From positions 1 through 6,220 of the forward strand of contig JAIRML010000240.1 in the NCBI GenBank assembly GCA_031258665.1: DNA of 6,220 bases. The letters are read 5' to 3'. The stretch comes from Oscillospiraceae bacterium (lineage in GTDB: Bacteria > Bacillota > Clostridia > Oscillospirales > UBA929). The notes under the pieces are model-generated. The model saw only the letters and a list, made by a program, of their open reading frames with translations, had not been told where the DNA came from and searched no databases. Positions within the stretch are counted from its first letter, which is position 1; every line of letters begins with the position of its first letter. This document shows positions 1 through 4,995 of this stretch, in pieces. A program made the translations under genes and the position numbers.

Positions 1-36
1 AACCTCGATCTGTGCGCCTACTTTATATCTTACCAC
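1..36 (-). CDS. Possible start of another minus-strand gene, cut by the left edge
   Basis: On the minus strand a GTG at 36 opens a frame reading VVRYKVGAQIEV to the left edge, with a weak purine-rich AGAGAG five bases before the GTG. The same frame is open all the way from the exonuclease TGA stop (codons 120 to 1), with no ATG. The residues look protein-like but are too few to identify. It could also be chance, or the gene could begin beyond the window. Confidence 0.25.
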   Translation of the reverse strand, partial: MVRYKVGAQIEV

Positions 37-120
37 TTGCGCTCTCTGAAAGCTACCCCCTTCGGAGCGGTACGCATGGTTTCGTGTCGTGTTGGTGACA
101 CCGGGGTCGTGAACGACTAT

Positions 121-696
121 TCAGCACACCGCCGCAATATCGAACAGACCAAGCCGGACGGCGATTTCCGTCTCCATCTGAGCGTCCTCAACGGCAACGT
201 GAGTTTCATGCGGCAATCCGAGGTATCGCCCAACGCACTCCACGCTGTACCCGCGCTTTAAGAGACCTCCCCGCGTCAGTTCTATATGAGGGTGCAGTTT
301 CTTGTAGGCAGGGTAGTGTTCGTCGCTCGCAAGAATCCGGCGGGCGGGTTTCATCAGGTCGAGCCAGTCAAATCGCAATGTCGGCAGGTACGCCCTCGCT
401 ACCGCCTTGTCGAACCGGGCGTTGTACGCGAACGCTGTACTTACAGCATATCGGTTCACCAGGTCGGCAAGTTCCGACTCAATCTCGCTTCGCGGCTTGC
501 GCTTGACCCCGTGCCGTTTCGCGTAGGCGCATTGCTGAGCGTAGTAGAACCCGTACTCATACTCGTCGCTGAACCCGAAATATGTAGCAAGCAGATTGAC
601 GCTATCGCCGTGCCGTTCTAATATGACCGCACCGACGGAAAGCAAGCCGTATGTACCTGTTACCGTTTCCGTGTCGATTACAATGGTTTTTCTCAT
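121..696 (-). CDS. DEDDh-type 3'-5' exonuclease domain protein (RNase T/DnaQ fold)
   Basis: A 191-aa single-domain protein of the DnaQ-like exonuclease superfamily, predicted to remove nucleotides from 3' ends of DNA or RNA with two metal ions. Exo I is IDTET (Asp8, Glu10), Exo II is AYNARFDKAV (Asp96) and Exo III is HVAVEDAQ (His166, Asp171), so all five DEDDh residues are present. The 191 aa leave no room for a polymerase or helicase domain. No signal peptide or membrane segment is seen, so it should be cytoplasmic. ATG at 696 was chosen because of the AGGAG site and because Exo I starts right after it (MRKTIVIDTE). Base composition and codon use are less GC-biased than in addA. It lies on the same strand as the GIY-YIG-like gene but 221 bases away across a repeat region, so a shared transcript is uncertain. 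Substrate cannot be told: repair, RNA trimming or a phage/mobile-element function all fit. Confidence 0.85.
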   Translation of the reverse strand: MRKTIVIDTETVTGTYGLLSVGAVILERHGDSVNLLATYFGFSDEYEYGFYYAQQCAYAKRHGVKRKPRSEIESELADLVNRYAVSTAFAYNARFDKAVARAYLPTLRFDWLDLMKPARRILASDEHYPAYKKLHPHIELTRGGLLKRGYSVECVGRYLGLPHETHVAVEDAQMETEIAVRLGLFDIAAVC

Positions 697-703
697 TTCG
701 TTT

Positions 704-708
704 CTCCT
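704..708 (-). promoter_or_regulatory. Ribosome binding site deciding the exonuclease start
   Basis: AGGAG on the minus strand, 7 bases before the ATG at 696-694. It lies inside the frame extension that would begin at ATG 720 or TTG 726, neither of which has a suitable upstream site, so it favours the start at 696. Confidence 0.7.
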
Positions 709-810
709 TTGCCGGCTCATATTCAAAATAAATCCACAAACTTAGCGTCGCTCATCCTCGCTGTGTATGCCTCTTGCCGCAATACTCCGCGACGTCAAGC
801 CGCAGAACGA

Positions 811-833
811 TTGCAGGTGCAACCCACGTTAGT
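811..833. repeat. 23-bp direct repeat, copy 1
   Basis: The 23-bp sequence at 811-833 starts TTGCAGGTGCAACCC and ends ACGTTAGT. It recurs exactly at 883-905, a period of 72 bases with 49 bases between the copies. It contains the small palindrome TTGCA-GG-TGCAA. Confidence 0.85.
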
Positions 834-836
834 AAC

Positions 837-859
837 TTATGGCCGCGAAGCGGCAATAA
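837..859. repeat. Hairpin between the two direct repeats
   Basis: TTATGGCCGC (837-846), loop GAA and GCGGCAATAA (850-859) form a 10-base stem with one mismatch (841/855). On the plus strand an A-run follows; on the minus strand the T-run comes before the stem. It therefore lacks the layout of an intrinsic terminator in either direction. Its place between two direct repeats is like a small non-coding repeat unit. Confidence 0.6.
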
Positions 860-882
860 AAAACAAGAATTTGGGTTGTGGG

Positions 883-905
883 TTGCAGGTGCAACCCACG
901 TTAGT
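883..905. repeat. 23-bp direct repeat, copy 2
   Basis: Identical to 811-833 over 23 bases; identity ends at both sides. Here the flanking bases extend the internal palindrome to GTGGGTTGCA-GG-TGCAACCCAC (878-899), with 10-base arms. This could be a protein-binding site or a cruciform-prone end. Two copies alone do not make a CRISPR array. Confidence 0.85.
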
Positions 906-917
906 TTGAGTTCTGTT

Positions 918-1280
918 CTATGGTCTCTTGTTATACCCGGCTTCATCGAAGGGCTTCTTCTCATCAAGCCATAACGCCTTCATCTCGTCGAGCTGTCTCT
1001 TCTTGTCTGTCGGGGAGACGTCCGGCTCGACTTCGACTTCCTCCAATACAGAATACGCAAACACGCCAGAGCCATATTTTCGCCAGTCGTCTTGAAGCAA
1101 TCGGTTCGGGTGCCGCCCGTCGTCAAGCATCATCCGCAGGGTAAGCTCGCGTGATTTGAGATTGTTGACGGATTCGATGAACAGCTTTCCGTTCTCCCTG
1201 TTGCGGAGCTGGTAGATGCCCATCGAGACCTTCTGCTGCTTGTACTGGTCGATGATTTGTTTTCTTTCTGTCCTGTTCAT
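918..1280 (-). CDS. Small GIY-YIG-like family protein
   Basis: A 120-aa basic protein. Residues 20-44 (MGIYQLRNRENGKLFIESVN, then NLKSR) match the opening of the GIY-YIG nuclease fold: GIY at 21-23, then the second strand, where the usual YIG is FIE (34-36), followed by Arg44 at about the place of the catalytic arginine. The later part, with HPNRLLQDDWRKYG (57-70), FAYSVLEEVE (74-83), a Glu-containing helix DEMKALWLDE (98-107) and a closing GYN (115-117), matches my recollection of a short GIY-YIG-like family common in Firmicutes and unlinked to a known pathway. Loss of the YIG glycine makes nuclease activity uncertain; a DNA-binding or relic role is possible. Start is ambiguous: ATG at 1280 fits family N-termini, whereas TTG at 1286 (adding MK) has better spacing from GGAG. 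It lies 76 bases after the addA stop, same strand, in lower-GC DNA. Confidence 0.7.
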   Translation of the reverse strand: MNRTERKQIIDQYKQQKVSMGIYQLRNRENGKLFIESVNNLKSRELTLRMMLDDGRHPNRLLQDDWRKYGSGVFAYSVLEEVEVEPDVSPTDKKRQLDEMKALWLDEKKPFDEAGYNKRP

Positions 1281-1292
1281 TTTCAAAACACA

Positions 1293-1310
1293 CTCCGTTT
1301 TTGTAAACGG
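1293..1310 (-). promoter_or_regulatory. Hairpin overlapping the ribosome binding site of the GIY-YIG-like gene
   Basis: On the minus strand CCGTTT (1310-1305), loop ACAA and AAACGG (1300-1295) form a perfect 6-bp stem with a 4-base loop. The final GG of the stem is also the first half of the GGAG ribosome binding site (1296-1293). Folding would partly hide that site, so some control of translation is possible. GGAG lies 6 bases before a TTG at 1286 and 12 bases before the ATG at 1280. Confidence 0.4.
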
Positions 1311-1316
1311 GCGCCT

Positions 1317-1360
1317 CTAAAAACCTCGTGCTCGGCGCCTTATCCGGCAGACGTTTTTAG
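1317..1360 (-). terminator. Inverted repeat spanning the addA stop; possible weak terminator
   Basis: CTAAAAAC (1317-1324) and GTTTTTAG (1353-1360) form a perfect 8-base inverted repeat with a 28-base GC-rich centre. The right arm contains the addA TAA stop (1357-1359). Read on the minus strand the structure ends in five U residues, so it could slow or stop transcription leaving addA. The stem is A/T-rich and the loop long, which makes a strong intrinsic terminator doubtful. It may instead be a chance or boundary repeat. It lies just where base composition changes. Confidence 0.3.
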
Positions 1361-4300
1361 GGGTGCCCCATTGCGACCGCCGTGTCGGTTTGAAAGAAGT
1401 ACAGCAGCCGCTGTGTCACCGGGCGGCCGATGATGGCGGCAAGGGCGCGGGCGTAGGCCTCCACTTGGGGGCGGTAGAGGGCCGCGCGCGCCGACTCTTC
1501 CCCCGGCGCAACGGCGTCGGTTTTAAAATCGATCACCGTGAGGCCGTCCGCCTCCTCAAAGTAGCAGTCCACCACGCCCTGCAGCAAGATTTCCTCCCCC
1601 TCGCCCGCGCCGAGGAGCGGGGCGGCCGGCACCAGCAGAGAAAATTTAAATTCCCGTACCACGCGCGGCGACGCCAGCAGCCGCTGCCCCAGCGGGTGAC
1701 GGAAAAATGCGGCGATACGTTCCGGAGAGACGGCGCCGGCCTGCTGCGCCGTCAGCAGGCCCGCTTCTTGCAGGCGCGCCGCTTCGGCGCGCGCGTCCGC
1801 CGCCGTGCGACAGGCCGCCAAATCGGCAAACTGCATGAACAGATGCAGCGCCGTGCCGCGCTCCGCCGCCGTCGGCCCGGTCCGCTCGCTGACGAACCGG
1901 GGCCTGTCGAACCCCCGCCCCGCGCGCGGGGCGGGGGCGCCGGGCGGGGGTGAACCCATGGGTTCGCCCCCGCATTCCGCCTCCTCGGCCACCTCCCAAT
2001 CGAGGAAACGCCCCTTGAGCGCCGTGGCCGTGAGCTTGGAGGGCAATGCCGTCGCGTCCGCGTGCGGATACACATAGGCAAGCCGCCGGGCCACGTCCGC
2101 CGCCAACGCCTCATCCGCCGCGCCATCTGGGCGCGCGGCGGCCTCCGTCGGCGGCGACGGCCGGGGCATGGGCGGCAAGGGCGCGGCGACAGACAGCGTC
2201 ATCTGCGGCGCTCCGGCCGAGGCGAGATACAACAGCAGCCAATCGGCGTAAGAACGCCCCTCAAGGACAAGCTGCGGGGGCAGCGGCACGGCCGACGCGC
2301 CCGCGGCGGCCGTTTCCCACTTTTGGCGCGCGGCGGCCACCGACGAAAGCGCCGCGCTGAGGATCAACTTCTCCTTGGCGCGCGTCATCGCCACGTACAG
2401 TACCCGCATCTCCTCCGCCAACATCTCGGTCGTCAGCTTCTCGGCCACGGCGCGGTACGCCAGTGTCGGGTATTCGATCCGGCGGACGCCGTCCCTCCGT
2501 TTGGGGCCCACGCCAAGCACCGGGTGGAACAGCAGCGCGGCACGGCTGTCGGCCTCGTTGAAGCGCTTGGCGCAATCGGCCACCGCCACGACAGGGAATT
2601 CCAGCCCCTTGGCACGGTGGATGCTCATAATCCGCACGGCGTCACCGGTTTCCGGCGCCGCCGGCGCGGACAGCGGACCCTGCCGCCCGAGGGCCTCGAT
2701 CCAGCGCAAGAAGGCGAACAACCCCCGGGCGCCGCCTGTCTCAAACCGCGCGGCCAACCCAGAAAGCGCGCGCAGGTTGGCCTGCCGCGCCGCGCCGTCC
2801 GTCCGCGCGCCGTACAGCGCGGGCAGACCCGTCTGCTCGCAGATCAAATCCAGCAGCGCGCGCGCGGAGAGGTCGGGCGCCAGCACCCGCCAGCCGCGCA
2901 GGTCGGCGCACAGCCGCGCCGCACCCCTGTCGTCCGCCGCCGCGCCGCACAGGCAGGCGTACAGATCCGCCTCGCCCGGGTGCCCGGCCCGCAGCGCGGC
3001 CAGGCGGTCGGCGTCGAAATCGTACACCGGGCTGCGCAGCACGGTGAGCAGCGGGATGTCCTGGCGCGGGTTGTCGATCACCGCGAGGAAAGCCAGCGCC
3101 GTCTGCACCTCTGGGGCGGTGAGAATGTCGCCGCCGTCCATGTGGCAGGGGATGCCCCGGGCGGCCAACGCCTCCCGATACACGTCGGCGCGCAGCGTGG
3201 GCGCGCGCATCAAAATCACCATGTCCCCCGGCGTCACGGGCCGCGCACAACCCTCCTCGCCGGTGACGGGGAAGCCCTCGTCCAGCAGGGCGCACAGGCG
3301 CGCCGCCAACACGGCTGCCTCGGCCTGCGCGCCGGTGAGCTCCTCCTCCGGCGCGTCTGGGGATATGTCGGACGACACATCCGGCCCGTCACCCGGGTCC
3401 GGCCCGTCCGGCCACCGCCACTGGGCCAGCAGCAACTCCGTGCTGTAGTCGGCCCCGGTCTCCGGAAAAGTGCCCGCGCTTTCTAAAAATTCCCTTTTTG
3501 TGTAGGCCATCTCGCCGCTCTCCTCGGACATGAGGGTCTGAAACAGATGATTGGCTGCCTCCAAGACAGACGGTCGGGAGCGGAAATTGCGGCTCAGCAA
3601 GACGCGCCGCGGCGCCCCCTCTCCCGCGGGCGTGTCTGGAAATGTGCGGTATTTGTCCAAAAAGAGGCCCGGTTCCGCCAGCCGGAAACGGTAGATAGAC
3701 TGCCGCACATCGCCCACAAAGAACAAGTTGCGCCCCTCCTGGGAGAGCGCCTGCACGATGCACTCCTGCGTGAGGCTGATGTCTTGGTATTCGTCCACCA
3801 AAATCTCGGTGTACCGCGCCGACACCCGCTCAGCCTCCGCCGTCCGACACAGGCCATCCGGCCCCCGCCGTGTCAGAAGCGCCAACGCGCCGTGCTCCAG
3901 ATCGAAGAAGTCGATGACGCCCAACCGCCGTTTCTCCGCCGCCAGCGCCTCCTCAAATCGCCGCACGGTGTCAAACAGCCCCTGTATGACCGGCGCCACA
4001 GCCAACAAATCCGCCCGGTGCGCCGCGTCGGAGCGGTCAAACCGCTTAACCAGCGTTTTGACCCTCTGCTTCCACACCTCGCGCGCCGCCCGGAAGGGGG
4101 CGCCGGCCTCCCTGTTTTCCTCGCCGCGCAGCGGGGAGAGTCTGGCAAATGCCAGCGACGAGACCGCCGACACGGCCTCGTCCCAACCCCGCGCCAGGGC
4201 CGCGCGGACGGCCCGCGCGGCATCGATGTCTCCGTCGAAGGCGAACCCATAAGCATTTTCGACCACCGGGTGCGCCCGCATGGCCGCGCGCGCTTTCTCC

Positions 4301-4995
4301 AGCCCGGCGCGTACAAAATCCACCTGCCGGGCGGCGGCGTCCAGCAGCAGGCGGCCCCACAAGGTCGTCTCCACCGGGCGCGCGCCGGCTTCGGCAAACG
4401 CCGCCGTCTGGGCGCCCGCCCACGCCGCCGGGTCCGGGTGCGCCCGCGTCTTCTCGTAGGCCAACATCACCAGCGTCTGAAGGAGCCCGTCGCCCCTCTC
4501 GCCGAGGGTCGCGTCCAACAACGCGGCAAACGGGGCCGTCTCCTCTTCGTAGCAGCGCGCCAACACATCCTCCAGCACGCGCGCGTGCAGGATCCCCCGC
4601 TCGGCCTCGTCCATCAACCGCGCCGGCGCCGGCAGCAACCCGACAGGCGCGCGCTCCTCCAAGAGCCGCTTGCAAAAAGCGTGCACCGTGGAGATGTGCG
4701 CCTGCGGCAGGCGGGTGAACTGCCGCCGCAGATGCCGGTTCATCGGCTCCTCCGTCAGCCGGGCCGACAGCGCGTCCAAGATCCGGCCGCGCAGCTCGGC
4801 GGCGGCGGCCTTCGTGTAGGTGATCACGAGGAAGTCGTCGATGTGTTTGGGCGCCACCGGGTCGCAGATCCGGGCCATCAGACGCTCGACGAGCACGCGC
4901 GTCTTGCCCGCGCCGGCGCCGGCCGACACCAGCAGGGCGCCGCCGCGTTCGTGTGCCGCCCGGGATTGCTCCGGGGTAAGCGTCTGGCCGCTCAC
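1357..4995 (-). CDS. addA: AddA, ATP-dependent helicase/nuclease subunit A
   Basis: Motor and nuclease subunit of AddAB, 1212 aa, a normal family length. UvrD/Rep-type (SF1A) helicase motifs occur in order: Walker A GAGAGKT (26-32), TYTKAAAAEL (59-68), STVHAFCKRLLEE (102-114), Walker B DEYQD (401-405), VGDVRQSIYRFR (427-438), LSRNFRS (467-473), IMSIHRAKGLEFP (789-801) and MRVLYVAMTRAKE (863-875). The C-terminal RecB-type nuclease shows GTALHLFMQ (1047-1055), LQGVVD (1138-1143), DFKTD (1156-1160) and RPQVEAYA (1175-1182), so both activities look intact. By family knowledge it moves 3'-5' and cuts the 3'-ended strand. I chose GTG at 4995: it overlaps the addB stop, has a strong ribosome site, and the homologous sequence begins just after it (LTPEQSRAA). 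A frame start at 5055 would add 20 unrelated Arg/Gly-rich residues encoded by addB sequence. Oddities are an acidic segment (526-553), a Pro-rich linker (938-965) and a Gly/Pro-rich insert (1009-1029) encoded by palindromic DNA. Confidence 0.97.
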   Translation of the reverse strand: MSGQTLTPEQSRAAHERGGALLVSAGAGAGKTRVLVERLMARICDPVAPKHIDDFLVITYTKAAAAELRGRILDALSARLTEEPMNRHLRRQFTRLPQAHISTVHAFCKRLLEERAPVGLLPAPARLMDEAERGILHARVLEDVLARCYEEETAPFAALLDATLGERGDGLLQTLVMLAYEKTRAHPDPAAWAGAQTAAFAEAGARPVETTLWGRLLLDAAARQVDFVRAGLEKARAAMRAHPVVENAYGFAFDGDIDAARAVRAALARGWDEAVSAVSSLAFARLSPLRGEENREAGAPFRAAREVWKQRVKTLVKRFDRSDAAHRADLLAVAPVIQGLFDTVRRFEEALAAEKRRLGVIDFFDLEHGALALLTRRGPDGLCRTAEAERVSARYTEILVDEYQDISLTQECIVQALSQEGRNLFFVGDVRQSIYRFRLAEPGLFLDKYRTFPDTPAGEGAPRRVLLSRNFRSRPSVLEAANHLFQTLMSEESGEMAYTKREFLESAGTFPETGADYSTELLLAQWRWPDGPDPGDGPDVSSDISPDAPEEELTGAQAEAAVLAARLCALLDEGFPVTGEEGCARPVTPGDMVILMRAPTLRADVYREALAARGIPCHMDGGDILTAPEVQTALAFLAVIDNPRQDIPLLTVLRSPVYDFDADRLAALRAGHPGEADLYACLCGAAADDRGAARLCADLRGWRVLAPDLSARALLDLICEQTGLPALYGARTDGAARQANLRALSGLAARFETGGARGLFAFLRWIEALGRQGPLSAPAAPETGDAVRIMSIHRAKGLEFPVVAVADCAKRFNEADSRAALLFHPVLGVGPKRRDGVRRIEYPTLAYRAVAEKLTTEMLAEEMRVLYVAMTRAKEKLILSAALSSVAAARQKWETAAAGASAVPLPPQLVLEGRSYADWLLLYLASAGAPQMTLSVAAPLPPMPRPSPPTEAAARPDGAADEALAADVARRLAYVYPHADATALPSKLTATALKGRFLDWEVAEEAECGGEPMGSPPPGAPAPRAGRGFDRPRFVSERTGPTAAERGTALHLFMQFADLAACRTAADARAEAARLQEAGLLTAQQAGAVSPERIAAFFRHPLGQRLLASPRVVREFKFSLLVPAAPLLGAGEGEEILLQGVVDCYFEEADGLTVIDFKTDAVAPGEESARAALYRPQVEAYARALAAIIGRPVTQRLLYFFQTDTAVAMGHP
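1912..1973. repeat. Double palindromic repeat element inside addA
   Basis: Two large palindromes lie side by side within the coding region. The first (1912-1937) is a perfect 26-bp palindrome, with 13-base halves of C5-G-C4-GCG and its complement. The second (1944-1973) is a 30-bp palindrome centred on ACCCATGGGT, with one mismatched pair (T1951/G1966, a possible G-U wobble in RNA). Six bases separate them. The stretch is translated within AddA at about residues 1009-1029 as Gly/Pro/Ala-rich sequence (GGEPMGSPPPGAPAPRAGRG) between the helicase body and the nuclease domain. The GGGCGAACCC..GGGTTCGCCC pattern resembles short palindromic repeats scattered between genes in GC-rich clostridial genomes. 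That link is from memory and unsearched. No target-site duplication is evident. Confidence 0.6.

Larger units (their letters stand above)
727..917. other. Intergenic region between the GIY-YIG-like gene and the exonuclease gene
   Basis: About 190 bases without a convincing gene; the gap is 221 bases if measured to the exonuclease ATG at 696. It holds a 23-bp direct repeat, a hairpin and a near-perfect palindrome, listed separately. It must contain any separate promoter for the exonuclease gene, but I see no clear -35/-10 pair. A ten-codon minus-strand frame (755-723, MSDAKFVDLF) lies just ahead of the exonuclease but lacks a well-placed ribosome binding site. Confidence 0.5.

Noticed and set aside
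286..621. Plus-strand open frame opposite the exonuclease gene
   Set aside because: The minus-strand frame contains complete DEDDh motifs and a ribosome binding site; the plus frame has neither.
723..755. Ten-codon minus-strand leader frame before the exonuclease
   Set aside because: GAGG sits directly against the ATG with no spacer, so initiation is unlikely; no regulatory codon run is seen.
837..870. Intrinsic terminator at the hairpin followed by an A-run
   Set aside because: On the plus strand the run is A rather than T; on the minus strand the T-run precedes the stem.
811..905. CRISPR array
   Set aside because: Only two repeat copies, a 49-base intervening stretch that itself forms a hairpin, and no Cas gene nearby.
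709..974. Short open frames on both strands across the intergenic repeats
   Set aside because: They encode the 23-bp repeat twice, have no good ribosome binding site, and match no family I know.
2062..3486. Long plus-strand open frame (474 codons) opposite addA
   Set aside because: Arg/Gly/Pro-rich with no recognisable motifs; it is the reverse-strand shadow of a GC-rich gene whose own frame carries all helicase motifs.
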